64,000 nt of DNA from Hondaea fermentalgiana (Eukaryota > Sar > Bigyra > Thraustochytrida > Thraustochytriidae), in NCBI GenBank assembly GCA_014084085.1, contig NPFB01000019.1, forward strand, positions 151,855-215,854, read 5' to 3'. This document shows, piece after piece, positions 21,137 to 30,721 of the stretch (within the stretch, counting starts at the first letter, position 1; each line of letters begins with the position of its first letter). The notes below the pieces were generated by a model. It was not told the DNA's origin, made no database searches, and was given only the letters and a program-made list of their open reading frames with translations. Both the position numbers and the translations under genes were made by a program.

Positions 21137-22720
21137 ATGAACTCAAGCGCGGAGCCATTCACCTTACCGCACGATGCTCGACATCAGCTCCATCATCACC
21201 ACGTGCAATCGTCCGTTGCCTCAACCAGCTTTTCTACTGCACCGACGCCCACACATGGGATGCACAGGCCCGAAGATGGGCCTTCCGGCTCTCGGAGCAG
21301 CAATGGACGAGGCAGCGGTGGTGGAGGTGCGGTTTGGGGCCTCTCATTGCCTGGCACGTTTGTCCAGTCGGACGACTTTGGCGAAGCACTCGACTTTATC
21401 ATGCGGTGCAAAGATAATGACGGCGCCGCGGCCGAAAGTTTTCTGCGAGGCACCCTCCGACTCCTCCGGCAGCGTTTGAACCTCGATGACGAGGACGCTG
21501 AAGACGAAGAAAACGGAAATCGCGAGTTTGACGCCTTCATTGGCGACGACTCGGACGACAAGCAGACGACGCTTGTCCTTTTAGTTCCAGGTCAATCTCA
21601 CATCATTGGACACTTGATTGGCAAGTCTGGATCGGAAATCACAAAGTTGGAGGCTGAAGCCAACGTTTCGATTCGCGTGGAGAGCAAGAGCAAGATGCCG
21701 CTCGGATCATCGGAGCGGCGTATATTCATTGTCGGCTCTGTGGCAAACTCCGTGTACACGCAACAGCGAATTACGCAGCGGATCCACGAGAAACTCCGTG
21801 AGGAAGGAGTGAAGCAAGAACTGATCAAGATTGTCATTCCTCACGAGAGCGTCCCGCACCTTATTGGCAAGGGCGGATCCAGCATTAAGCGACTGCAAGA
21901 ACTCTCGCATGCGCGTATCCAGGTCGAGCAAGAAACCTCCGTGGTCCCCGGGACGATTGGGCGGTCGGTGACGATTCAGGGGACACAGTACGAGCGATCT
22001 CTCGCACAGTACCTTGTCTCGCGGCAAATGACGGAGAATCGATCGACGCCCAAGGATTGGCAGGGCGGGCTTCCTCAAGTCCAGCCGCAGCACCAGCTCG
22101 GTGGTCCCTTTCCTCTTCGAGGGAGCGGGAATCTCATTCTTGAAGACCTCGTACCGGGCGTGCCCCCGATTCCTGGGCTCAATCCTCCTTCTGCTCCTGG
22201 ATCCCAGAGCATTGGGTCTGGAGCGAATGGGTATTACACTGGATCGCAAGGCGTTGGATTGGGCGGTAGCGGCGGTGACTCGGACAGCGTGTCTAGTCAG
22301 GGCTACGTGGACCCAGATCTCGGCTGGAACAGCAGCAAGATTGAGGAGGTCGCCTCCCAAGCGGGCATGGGGACGTCCGGCATGAGGAGTTCGCTCGGCG
22401 CAGCAACGCATATGGAGGGCGGCACGGGAGGCGAGGCATATCACTCTACAGCGCAACAGTATGAGCGACTCGTCCCGAATGGCGCGGTTGCTCATCTTAT
22501 TGGGCGGAACGGATCCGTGATTTCGGACATTCAAAAGAAGTCCGGAACTCGTATTAGTTTTTCCAAGAACCCTGGCCCACGGGCCGCAGAGGTGGGTATG
22601 GGTATGGGTCACTACCAAAAGGTGACCATCATCGGCACGCCATATGCGATCCAGCTGGCACAGAGTATCATCTCCAAGAAAATCATCGAGCACGTGGGCG
22701 AAGACTTTGAACGTCTATGA
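21137..22720 (+). CDS. Triple KH-domain RNA-binding protein (PCBP/Nova-like)
   Basis: The product is 527 residues from the ATG at 21137 (MNSSAEPF). The N-terminal 140 residues are His/Ser/Gly-rich with an acidic patch (DDEDAEDEEN). Three KH domains follow: KH1 about 144-215 with GKSG in the nucleic-acid loop, KH2 about 229-298 with GKGG, and KH3 at the C-terminus about 441-527 with GRNG. A Gly/Pro-rich linker separates KH2 from KH3. The arrangement of two adjacent KH domains, a long linker, then a terminal KH matches the poly(C)-binding/hnRNP K/Nova superfamily, which controls splicing, translation or stability of pyrimidine-rich RNAs. The RNA target cannot be inferred. All three GxxG loops are intact, so RNA binding is expected. 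Convergent with the SAS6-like gene. Confidence 0.9.
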   Translation: MNSSAEPFTLPHDARHQLHHHHVQSSVASTSFSTAPTPTHGMHRPEDGPSGSRSSNGRGSGGGGAVWGLSLPGTFVQSDDFGEALDFIMRCKDNDGAAAESFLRGTLRLLRQRLNLDDEDAEDEENGNREFDAFIGDDSDDKQTTLVLLVPGQSHIIGHLIGKSGSEITKLEAEANVSIRVESKSKMPLGSSERRIFIVGSVANSVYTQQRITQRIHEKLREEGVKQELIKIVIPHESVPHLIGKGGSSIKRLQELSHARIQVEQETSVVPGTIGRSVTIQGTQYERSLAQYLVSRQMTENRSTPKDWQGGLPQVQPQHQLGGPFPLRGSGNLILEDLVPGVPPIPGLNPPSAPGSQSIGSGANGYYTGSQGVGLGGSGGDSDSVSSQGYVDPDLGWNSSKIEEVASQAGMGTSGMRSSLGAATHMEGGTGGEAYHSTAQQYERLVPNGAVAHLIGRNGSVISDIQKKSGTRISFSKNPGPRAAEVGMGMGHYQKVTIIGTPYAIQLAQSIISKKIIEHVGEDFERL

Positions 22721-23268
22721 CGAGATCAGATGAGACGTACCTACTTCGCGAGGCAAGGCACCTGGAACTGAGCACGGTAAAGGAACACAGGACACACCCG
22801 AACATGAGAACGAAAGAACGAACAAACGGATGCATGATTGATTAAATTTTACGCGATGGAAGAGGAAGGAGGTGTCTTGATCTTGCTGGTACAGAGAATG
22901 TATTTGTGCTCGTGAATTGGCAATCTTCGCAAAGAGGGCAAGAAATCAATCTATCTCTCTTGTTTTTGTGCAAACTTGCACGGTGTTCGACCAGCGAAAT
23001 CTATGATGTACACTGCTCGAAGGCGAGCCGTCAGTGGAAGAAGCAGGAATATCGAACATAAAGAGAGCTCCGGAAGTTCTTTAATGTGCGGGGGAAAGGG
23101 AGCAAAAGTCGGTGCGCGCGGTCTCCAGTGGTACAACAGAGAGAAATCGACCGCGACGCAAAATTTAACTCTTGCTCCACAAAGTAGGGGCTGCATTCTG
23201 AAAGAAGAAAAAAAAAGGAGGAAGGGAGAGAACGAGCGAGAGAGAGAGAGAGAGATAGTGTTCGAGCA
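22721..23268. other. Convergent spacer between KH and SAS6-like genes
   Basis: This 548 bp holds two 3' flanks. It contains a (GA)n repeat at about 23237-23255 immediately beyond the SAS6-like stop and an A-rich purine tract before it. No gene is seen. Confidence 0.55.
23237..23255 (+). repeat. (GA)n dinucleotide repeat
   Basis: About nine GA units, less than 20 bp past the stop codon of the minus-strand SAS6-like gene. Confidence 0.8.
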
Positions 23269-24051
23269 TCATTTGCGCAAGTGAGCCGAGGAAGCGTGGC
23301 CGTTTGCGTTGGAACCACGACGAATTTGCAAAAGAAGCGATGGGTTTTTGAGCTTGACCAGAGAATTGACATCTGATAATCGAGCTTGCATCAGCGCAAG
23401 ACGCGATTTCATGGCGTTGTAGCGGTAAGCGATGTGCTGACGAACGAGGTCCTCGCTAGAGCGCGTAAAGTCGCACGTGAGGAGCTCGACAAACTTGTAC
23501 TCCATGTTTTTGATGAAATCGAGACGGGACGGTCCGTCCTCTTGGAGAACAAAGATTGCGAGATGCGTATTGGGCTCCTTGATGCAGCTGTTGAGCATTC
23601 TGGTGAGTACCTTGGTATAGTCCTCAAATTCAACCATGAGCTTTTGCTGTTCTTGCATGATGCGGAAACCAGCCTCGTCGACGGTGTGCGTGTAGTGAAA
23701 GAAGAGGTCGGTTTCGCTGCTGAGCTCAATGCGAAGGGCTTCTGGATCGTTGTCCGAACCAAGAGCAAGAACCTTGACCTTGATGGCTTCCAGGGTACCA
23801 ACATCTTGTGGCCCATCCCTTGTTTCCTGGTAGCGGAGTTCAAGCGGAACTTCGCGATCGAATACGCAGCGCCAGCCTCCCTGAAGGCTGGGATCCATGG
23901 CCTCGATGGCGGAGAAGTCGAAATGAGTCAAAGCAGGGCCGGCTTCGCTCGCTGCCGCGCGCGGGCTGCCTGCAGCGGACCGGCACGAGATGGTCGCATT
24001 TCCCTTTCGACCACTCGAGATAGACCTCGGCGACGAGAAGCTGGCGTCCAT
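23269..24051 (-). CDS. SAS6-like protein (SAS-6 N-terminal domain only)
   Basis: The product is 260 residues from the ATG at 24051. After a Ser-rich basic leader of about 45 residues comes a domain matching the SAS-6 N-terminal head: a beta-barrel start (WRCVFDREVPLEL), then LRIELSSETDLFFHYTHTVD, FRIMQEQQKLMVEFEDYTKV, and a closing helix with RYNAMKSRLALMQARLSDVN. In canonical SAS-6 this head dimerises to build the nine-fold centriolar cartwheel and is followed by a long coiled coil. Here only about 40 residues follow, so the protein resembles the short SAS6L paralogues described in apicomplexans and trypanosomes. Thraustochytrids have biflagellate zoospores, so a basal-body-associated role is reasonable (inference). 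A truncated true SAS-6 is the alternative; no further coiled coil is seen downstream. Confidence 0.8.
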   Translation of the reverse strand: MDASFSSPRSISSGRKGNATISCRSAAGSPRAAASEAGPALTHFDFSAIEAMDPSLQGGWRCVFDREVPLELRYQETRDGPQDVGTLEAIKVKVLALGSDNDPEALRIELSSETDLFFHYTHTVDEAGFRIMQEQQKLMVEFEDYTKVLTRMLNSCIKEPNTHLAIFVLQEDGPSRLDFIKNMEYKFVELLTCDFTRSSEDLVRQHIAYRYNAMKSRLALMQARLSDVNSLVKLKNPSLLLQIRRGSNANGHASSAHLRK

Positions 24052-24650
24052 CTTCTTTCTTGGTCGGTCCTTTTCCCTTTCGCTCTCTTGTTTTCCTTTT
24101 TCTTCGCCTCTACGCGCGAACAAGACGCGACGCGACGCTACGCGCGATGAGGCGCCCGCGGCCTTGTGCGACTTGGCTCTGCGAGCTTCGTGCTGCGAGC
24201 GGCACTGCTGGTCGCCGCGCCGCGCCGCGCTGTTCGCGCCGGGTCCGCGCTGTGAAAGACGGTTTTGCTACCCCATAAATAACATGTGTAGTATTCAAAT
24301 GGTCCATTTTATCGGTTACGTTTTTTTGTTTTTTTTTTGCACTGCAGTGCAGAGCAGCTCCTTCTCGGCCCGGTCTGGTTGAAGCCGCCCGACGCCGCCC
24401 TTCTTGTTTGCTGGTCTTTTTTCTCGCGATTGTGGGGTGCGACGCGGCCTCTTCTACGTACCGATGAGAGAAAGGTATTCATCGCGTACTCCAAGTACGC
24501 CGGATCGTGAGGAATAAAGTTGCAAGGCAAACGAAATTAAACCAAAAAAAGTGTCGGTGTACACATTAAGCGTGGGTCTCGTGATGGTGGAGATGATGCA
24601 AACAGAATCCAAACGCAAGCTTTTTCATTCTTTTTATTCCCTCATTTCGA
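24052..24650. other. SAS6-like promoter and 3' flank of the first Cys-rich membrane gene
   Basis: This 599 bp separates two minus-strand genes. It contains a T-rich tract at 24320-24338 followed by a perfect 12-bp palindrome GCACTGCAGTGC at 24339-24350, about 290 bp upstream of the SAS6-like start. No gene is called. Confidence 0.5.
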
Positions 24651-26321
24651 CTACTGACGCCTGGTACTCGCATCAAAGGTATTTTCTGCATCAGAAGCCG
24701 CTGAAGCCTGCGTTGCGTCGTCTTGATCTGCAGAATGCTCCACATCATCATCAACATCATCAATATCGCTGCCAGGGCTATCAGCAGACTCGATCTTTTC
24801 AGAGACAGGCTCATCGATTTTAACCTGTACAGCCTCGTTAGCGAGAGCAGACCCAACCTCTGACTTTGCTTGAACGAATTCACGAGAGGTCTCACCAGAG
24901 TCACTGTCAACGGGAAGAGCCACAGGTAGAATGACAAAGACCGGCGCCGCCGGGTCAGGCTTGTAGTCATAGAGTGCAGCAATGATTCGTCCAATGATCC
25001 ACGTGACCATAGATGCGATGGGCCCGATGAAGAGAACAAGAATGAAAAGGCCAACGAGCCAGGTTTGGAAAAGCCATCCTAGGTCCTGGACCGTCCAGTC
25101 TAAGATAATTGAAACAACGCAGAACAAGATCGCAAAGACGAGCGTGAAGACACGAGTCACAATCTTTGAGACATAGCCAGCATCCGAAAGAGCTTGTCGC
25201 ATAATGTTGGCAGACAGTTGAAACAAAAGGATTGAGAGCTCACTGAGGAAAAAGTCTGGCCCGAAAAAGGAGAAGAAGTCAGGATTAAGCTCGTATCCTG
25301 CTGCTGCATCGTCTTTTCCAAATTGAGAGAGGAACGCGGGCCCGAATCGAGTTGTTGCCGTCGTGTCACCCTGGTCTGTATCGACAAGACCGTCGAAATA
25401 GCATGCGTAGGATCCAACATGGGAAGGTTGAAAGAGGCAATTGACTCCAAAGGACATGATGGTGACAGACAGGACATCCCAAAGTTTGGAAAGTTTGCTG
25501 CGACAGCTTTTGTTGCATGCACATGAATTGCAGCACATGTACTTGGAGTGACCCGTCTCATCAATGTAGCCCAAAAGATAGAGAATGTACCGGAGACGCC
25601 AAGCACTGGTAGAGTGTGTACCGACGGTATTGCCAGGAACTTTGCGCGACTCGATGGACCCATACTTGAAAACCTGGTAGTCGACGACAGCGCTCACCAT
25701 GAAGAAGAGGAGACTTATGATGTAGAGCGCGATCATTTGTGGTTTGTCGAAAGGAACTTCGTTCTCGTCCGCAATACCTTCGAAGGCGTCAGTCGCCTCG
25801 CAGCCGGCGCAGGCAAAGGAGCTATAGCGGAATTGATGTGAGTATATTCTTGCGTACATGAGCCAACCGGCATCGGCGTCGATACAAAGCTGTTGCAACT
25901 CGGCGCAAGAGGGGGAGGCGGGCTCCTGGAACACTGAGAAATTGTTGCCATCCAAACTAGGACACGCAGGGAGAGCAGAACTTGCAATGAATGTTTCGTT
26001 GGAATAGGCAAGCGCGGTGTCAGGGCAATCGCTCGCAGGGCAAATGTAGCCGATGCCGCAGGAGCTGCATTGATATGGCCCACTTTGCGTCGCGCCGCTT
26101 GCGAGGACTGTCGCGCCGTCGCGGTGACCCCAGAGACGAAATGTACCAGTACACAAGGTCTTTGCCTGTTCTGCTGTCTCCACCACCGGGCATTCGGGGG
26201 CGGGAAGGGGGCTCGCAACCCTTGGCTTTTCGTTGAACTCCCCGGCAGCGGCAGCGACGGCGACAAGCGTGCCGAGCAACGAAGCACGCGCTCCAAGTTG
26301 GGCCCGCCGAAGTGCGCCCAT
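24651..26321 (-). CDS. Cys-rich polytopic membrane protein, paralogue A
   Basis: The product is 556 residues from the ATG at 26321 (MGALRRAQLG), with an N-terminal signal peptide (LLGTLVAVAAAAG). The luminal or extracellular part (about 30-205) is rich in paired cysteines, with GPYQCSSCGIGYICP, CPSLDG, CAELQQLC, GWLMYA and CAGC. A membrane half follows: KPQMIALYIISLLFFMVSAV (TM1), then FKYGS, WRLRYILYLLGYI, a Cys-rich loop (YMCCNSCACNKSC), and about five more hydrophobic helices. The roughly 100-residue tail is acidic (DIDDVDDDVE). It is a tandem paralogue of the next gene (26876-28330), sharing order and many motifs. No known family was recognised; the Cys-rich head with GxGYxCP resembles a small disulfide domain. 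It could be a receptor, transporter or adhesion protein. Confidence 0.88.
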   Translation of the reverse strand: MGALRRAQLGARASLLGTLVAVAAAAGEFNEKPRVASPLPAPECPVVETAEQAKTLCTGTFRLWGHRDGATVLASGATQSGPYQCSSCGIGYICPASDCPDTALAYSNETFIASSALPACPSLDGNNFSVFQEPASPSCAELQQLCIDADAGWLMYARIYSHQFRYSSFACAGCEATDAFEGIADENEVPFDKPQMIALYIISLLFFMVSAVVDYQVFKYGSIESRKVPGNTVGTHSTSAWRLRYILYLLGYIDETGHSKYMCCNSCACNKSCRSKLSKLWDVLSVTIMSFGVNCLFQPSHVGSYACYFDGLVDTDQGDTTATTRFGPAFLSQFGKDDAAAGYELNPDFFSFFGPDFFLSELSILLFQLSANIMRQALSDAGYVSKIVTRVFTLVFAILFCVVSIILDWTVQDLGWLFQTWLVGLFILVLFIGPIASMVTWIIGRIIAALYDYKPDPAAPVFVILPVALPVDSDSGETSREFVQAKSEVGSALANEAVQVKIDEPVSEKIESADSPGSDIDDVDDDVEHSADQDDATQASAASDAENTFDASTRRQ

Positions 26322-26875
26322 GTTCACTCCAAGGCGCACGGACGAGCGGCGTTCGCCACGCGCTCGCGAGTTGGGGCCCGGGCGAGGGAGGGGTTAGGAG
26401 CTGGCTGTGGCGCGGGCGCGCGACCCCGCAAGGCCGACGACGTCCGAGTTTGAAACGAAGATGCCAGACGCTGGCCAAACGCGCTTGCGTTACAATTTAC
26501 TTCGTCCATTACTTGCCTTGGCACGCGCTGGAATTCGTCTTCTTTTTGTTGTTGGCACATACACGGCCACCAGTGGGCGAGAGAGGGGACTCCCGTGACC
26601 TGTCACATGTACTGTCTGCCCCTTATTAACATCACAGGCCTCTATCTATTCCCCAAAGCTGAGACGAGTGTTCGCGTTTACGCGTGGCCAGAGGATGCAA
26701 GTCGTGAAGTGAGCAAGACGCCAGCCACATCCGAAAATGCACGAAATCAGCAACAAGAGACAGAGCAAACATGGTTTTTGTTTTCTCTTGTTTTTTTCTG
26801 CAAGAAGAACAACAAAAGGCAGGAAGAATCAGTTGCCTATACTACTCCTCCGGCAGGGAACTTTAAAGAAACTGA
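26322..26875. other. Spacer between the tandem membrane paralogues
   Basis: This 554 bp lies between two minus-strand genes; it should contain the paralogue A promoter and paralogue B 3' flank. A T-rich tract lies near 26775-26800. No coding feature is seen. Confidence 0.5.
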
Positions 26876-28330
26876 TTAATTCCCGACTTGGGAGGTTCGA
26901 TCAGGTCTGGATCTGTAGTGCTGGACTTTTAGGGTGCCAGTACGACGGTTCTCCTGCCTGTCGGCACGTGCCCAGGGTGAACATCCATAGACTTTTGAAA
27001 TCACGATACCGAGACACCACGTGACCACCGAGATGGCGGGGCCAACAAGGAGAAGGAGCAATGCAAAACTCACACTCCATGCGATGAGGAAGAGAATCGC
27101 GTTCAAAGTCGACCACTCGTCGAAAACGCAAGCAATGCAAAAGACGATAGAAATGCTGAAAAGGACCTGTCGCATCCTCCAGTCGGAGGTGAACCCAGAG
27201 TCGACAATGGCACGCCTAATCATTGCCGATATGAAAAAATAGAGCGCAACGATGAGCTGACCAAAAATGAGCTCGATATTCTCAAAGGATAATTGGACAG
27301 CAGGAATACCACCCTCAGATCGTGTGAGATCGCCAAAGTTGAGCACGAAGGATGGTTGGAAAAGTTGCATTGCACTCGTGTCGGCGTTCGTTGCATCACC
27401 GTATCCATCAAAATAGCAAGCGTACGAGATAACAACGCCGCCCTTGAAGAGCCCAGTGACGCCCAGAGATACGATCGCGAGCGAAGCAAGGTCCCACACT
27501 CTGTCAAACTCATTGTGAAAATCACAGCGTACTTTGTACATCACCTCGCAGAATGTGTGAGGTTTGCCATCTTCAGTCATGAAGCCGATAATGCCGAGAA
27601 TATAGCGCAGCCGCCACTTGTTGGTGGCTGTTTCAGAATAGGCTGCGGAACATGTATTTAACTCAGGAACGCTGTCCCTGAGATAGCCTTTGGATCCATA
27701 TTTGAAGATGCGATAGTTGAGGAACATGCTCACGAGGAAGAAGACGCACATCATCATGTAGAGGATAACCATTTGGGGTTTACGGAGATGGGTATAGCCA
27801 TTCGAGGTACCGAGAACGCTGCCAGCATGACAGCCCGCGCAGCTGTACGTGCCGAGCTCTGAATCAAAGGATTCGGCAAACATCAGCCAGCCGTAACCAC
27901 TTCTTCTGCAAACATGTTGAAGGTTGGCGCAGCTGATCGTCAAAGAATCGCCCTCAACACTGGGACAAACGGGTGGTTTGCTTTCTTCATTGACAGTAAC
28001 TTCGTCTGACGCCTGCACGTAGACAGATGATGGGCATGAGCCATACGGACAAAGGTAGCCAATGCCGCAGGAGCTGCAATAATAGGGCCCATATTTGGTG
28101 GCGTTGTATTCTGTGGAAAAGTCAAAGATGTTTTCACCGTTTTCATGCTCGCCCCAGAGCTGGAATGTTTCCGACGACGGGCAGCTCGCTTCCGCTGCAA
28201 GCTGGTTGGTGACAATCGGGCAATCGGCTGAGGGGAGCGAGACACTGGTGACTTTTGGTGCGCTTGCAAGAGTCCTTGTGACAAGGCTGGCTGTTACCGC
28301 CGAGAGGAGAATCTGACGCGTCATCTTCAT
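26876..28330 (-). CDS. Cys-rich polytopic membrane protein, paralogue B
   Basis: The product is 484 residues from the ATG at 28330 (MKMTRQILLSAVTASLV, a clear signal peptide). It shares the layout of paralogue A: DCPIV near the start, FQLWGEHENGE, GPYYCSSCGIGYLCP, CPSVEGD, CANLQHVC, GWLMFAES, YSCAGC, then KPQMVILYMMMCVFFLVSM, FKYGSKG, WRLRYILGIIGF, ISYACYFDG and the closing helices ending near GPAISVVTWCLGIVIS. It lacks the long acidic tail of A and has a short basic C-terminus. The pair is clearly an old tandem duplication, since the loops have diverged strongly. Conservation of the Cys pairs and of WRLRYIL suggests these hold structure or function. The family is unknown to me. Confidence 0.88.
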   Translation of the reverse strand: MKMTRQILLSAVTASLVTRTLASAPKVTSVSLPSADCPIVTNQLAAEASCPSSETFQLWGEHENGENIFDFSTEYNATKYGPYYCSSCGIGYLCPYGSCPSSVYVQASDEVTVNEESKPPVCPSVEGDSLTISCANLQHVCRRSGYGWLMFAESFDSELGTYSCAGCHAGSVLGTSNGYTHLRKPQMVILYMMMCVFFLVSMFLNYRIFKYGSKGYLRDSVPELNTCSAAYSETATNKWRLRYILGIIGFMTEDGKPHTFCEVMYKVRCDFHNEFDRVWDLASLAIVSLGVTGLFKGGVVISYACYFDGYGDATNADTSAMQLFQPSFVLNFGDLTRSEGGIPAVQLSFENIELIFGQLIVALYFFISAMIRRAIVDSGFTSDWRMRQVLFSISIVFCIACVFDEWSTLNAILFLIAWSVSFALLLLLVGPAISVVTWCLGIVISKVYGCSPWARADRQENRRTGTLKVQHYRSRPDRTSQVGN

Positions 28331-29176
28331 CTTCTCTCTGTGTCAATGATGAGGTGTTTGTCCACTTTCAACACAGCAAGGAATCGATAGAGAGAAGAGG
28401 CGTAGTGCTCTGACTTGGCTTCGCCAGGGTGGCGAGCAAATCCCTTGATTTGGCTGTCGGTACTGATTCCCATTTTGCTTTTGCAGGATTCGGTCGATGC
28501 CAAGATGATAGCGGGACGTCGTTGGAATAGCCTGCAGAACGAGTTCTCCTCATCAGCCAAGCTCTCTCGTGAGAGGGGGAATAGGTGCTCGGGGTCCCCG
28601 GGGTCCTCGGGGTCTTCGCGCACACCCCTTTAAGCATCGCGAACTGTTGAAAGGAAAGCAAGAGAACCCGCATAGCAGTAGGTGCAGCGCTGGCTCGTGT
28701 GAGAACCGGACGACACTGGCTGGCGACGAAGCATGGGCGACATTGGCACCTGAGATTCTGGAGGTGGATGTGCAGCACTTGGCAACTTGTATGACCAAAC
28801 CGTGGTATAAGGCCTTTGGGAACCAAAAAAGGGAAAGACAACAGAGGGCGCTTGCGGGCACCTGCGCTGCGGACAATGGAGCGCAAGCAAGTTCGCGGCA
28901 AGTAAGTAGCATCCCCAATAAAATGCGCAAGGAGATTTGCGTTGCGTTGGTTGCGATGGTTGCGCTGCCGCGGTCCAGCAGCGAGTAAAAGCTTGACGAA
29001 GGACTCCTTTCCAATGGCCGCGCTTGCCCTCGTGCATTAGCGCGGATCAAAAGCCTTCACACTGATCAAACGTCGCATGTGCCACCCGATTGACTTCTGG
29101 CCTTGCCTTTTACAGTTCATCAAAGAAGCACAAGATAATACAGAACAAAATGTCGCCTTGATAAACGTAGTACTAC
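28331..29176. other. Spacer between paralogue B and the SWIM/kinase gene
   Basis: This 846 bp separates two minus-strand genes and should hold the paralogue B promoter. A short direct repeat of CGGGGTC (three units, 28588-28615) is present. Small frames on both strands have no recognisable content. Confidence 0.5.
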
Positions 29177-30721
29177 TCATAGAAAGCGACGGAGGTCCGC
29201 CAGGATGGCATCGATCGAAGGACGGCGGGCAGATTCGAAGGCGAGACAGGTATGCATGAGTTTTTCCAGGGGCCTGAACTCGCTCGGGGCAAAGTATCCT
29301 CGCGGCGGGAACTCGCGGTTGGTGACAATGTCTTCGATTTGCGCAAGGGTATAGTGTTTATAAAAGGGCTGTTCACGCGAAAGCATCTCGTAAAGAATGC
29401 AGCCAAAGCTCCACGTATCGACCCGCTCGTCGTAAAGGTCGCCGCGGAACATTTCTGGACTACGGAATTGGGGCGATGTTACGCAGGTGCGCGTCCGGCG
29501 AAAGTTTCCAGTTTCGCCAGGGGCGCGCAAGCGCTTGGCCACCTCGAAGTTTGCTAGTTTTGCGGAGAATGTAAAGCCAGCGACATGAATGGCTGGGTCG
29601 AGAGAGGTCCAAGCGTTGGCGACGGGCATCTCCTCCCCCGATTGCGACTTGGAGCGCCACGTTGGCAGCGACGCCATGGCCCCGACAGCCGAGGCCGAGT
29701 GTTTGTCGGACGCGCTGGCACGGAACATGTTGCTGAGCGAGCGACTAAGACGGAAGTGCTTGCGCATGGCGGCGGTCCAGTTTCCGCTAGTTGGGTAGTC
29801 TGCGCATGCCATCATGACGTTGTCAGATGTGAGGTCTCGGTGCACGATACCCTGCTGCTGCAAGAAGAGCATGGCTTCAGCAATATCCATGGCGTACTTG
29901 CGAACCTCGAGATAGGTGAGGCGTTCGTGGCCACTTGCGCGATGATAGACGAGGTCCGAGAGTGAGTCGACAGCGAACTCAAATGCAACTCGGCGTTCAA
30001 GAGTATTATGAGGTACAACAACTTCTTGGTAGCCAAGAAAGCGAATGATGTTTGGATGGTCGAGGTCCTGCAGGATTTCGAGTTCGCTGTTGACTGTTTC
30101 ATTGTGATCCGGAAGACAGGTGGGGGCACGACAGCGAAGAACTTTGGCGAGGACGATGCCGTGTTTATCATTGGCGGCTCTGTAGATACGTCTGCCATAA
30201 GTTCCGTTTTTTCCAATATTGTCGAGGAGGTCGAGGTCTGTTGTGAGATGTCTGACTTTGGGAGGCAAGCGGACAGTCCCGATGTTTTCGTTCATGAAAC
30301 TATTTGAGATGGCGAGCCTGCTTGTAGAAAGGGGTAGGATGACCGCGTCGTGAGCGATCTCGTCGTCACCGACCGACATGACCTCCGAGTACGTGCTGAC
30401 GGAGCTAACGTCGTGCCGTGCAGCGGGGGTGGACTTTCTGTTAGAGAAGACGGAGCGCACCGAATTTGCAGAGCTGGCAAGCACATGCTGTGAGAGTCTC
30501 GCAGAGAACACAGGGCGGGATCTTGTGCTGAGCACGGGGCTGTTTGGCGCGAGGTCCTCGGCAGCCTGGGTTGCAGAAAGAAACATGTCAAGGTGCTTGC
30601 AGTGGCCATCTTTGCGGAAATCGCTGCATGAGCACGTTGGGCCGGCCCATTTTCTTCGCTGCTGGCACGCGGTGATGGCGTCCAAGAAGGCGCGGCCCAC
30701 GCCTGCCGCAGACCCGGTCAT
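29177..30721 (-). CDS. SWIM zinc finger plus protein kinase-like domain (predicted pseudokinase)
   Basis: The product is 514 residues from the ATG at 30721. An N-terminal SWIM-type finger uses C30, C32, C41 and H43 (CSCSDFRKDGHCKH), usually a DNA- or protein-interaction module. A Ser/Thr-rich linker leads to a kinase fold at about 163-514. The glycine loop (GKNGTYG, 170-176), the VAIK-equivalent Lys193, the helix-C Glu213, catalytic loop HRDLTSDN (Asp296, Asn301), SPE (421-423), F-helix Asp435 and terminal Arg500 are present. The Mg-binding DFG is replaced by NFE at 391-393 (AAC codon at 29549-29551). About 85 residues are inserted between the catalytic loop and that motif. Loss of the DFG Asp predicts weak or no catalysis, though some kinases tolerate it. 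SWIM plus kinase recalls MAP3K1 but without its RING finger. The fold looks TKL/STE-like. Confidence 0.85.
   Translation of the reverse strand: MTGSAAGVGRAFLDAITACQQRRKWAGPTCSCSDFRKDGHCKHLDMFLSATQAAEDLAPNSPVLSTRSRPVFSARLSQHVLASSANSVRSVFSNRKSTPAARHDVSSVSTYSEVMSVGDDEIAHDAVILPLSTSRLAISNSFMNENIGTVRLPPKVRHLTTDLDLLDNIGKNGTYGRRIYRAANDKHGIVLAKVLRCRAPTCLPDHNETVNSELEILQDLDHPNIIRFLGYQEVVVPHNTLERRVAFEFAVDSLSDLVYHRASGHERLTYLEVRKYAMDIAEAMLFLQQQGIVHRDLTSDNVMMACADYPTSGNWTAAMRKHFRLSRSLSNMFRASASDKHSASAVGAMASLPTWRSKSQSGEEMPVANAWTSLDPAIHVAGFTFSAKLANFEVAKRLRAPGETGNFRRTRTCVTSPQFRSPEMFRGDLYDERVDTWSFGCILYEMLSREQPFYKHYTLAQIEDIVTNREFPPRGYFAPSEFRPLEKLMHTCLAFESARRPSIDAILADLRRFL

Noticed and set aside
24339..24350. 12-bp palindrome GCACTGCAGTGC after a T tract
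   Set aside because: Resembles a terminator-like hairpin but has no meaning for RNA polymerase II genes without further support; kept only as a note in the spacer.
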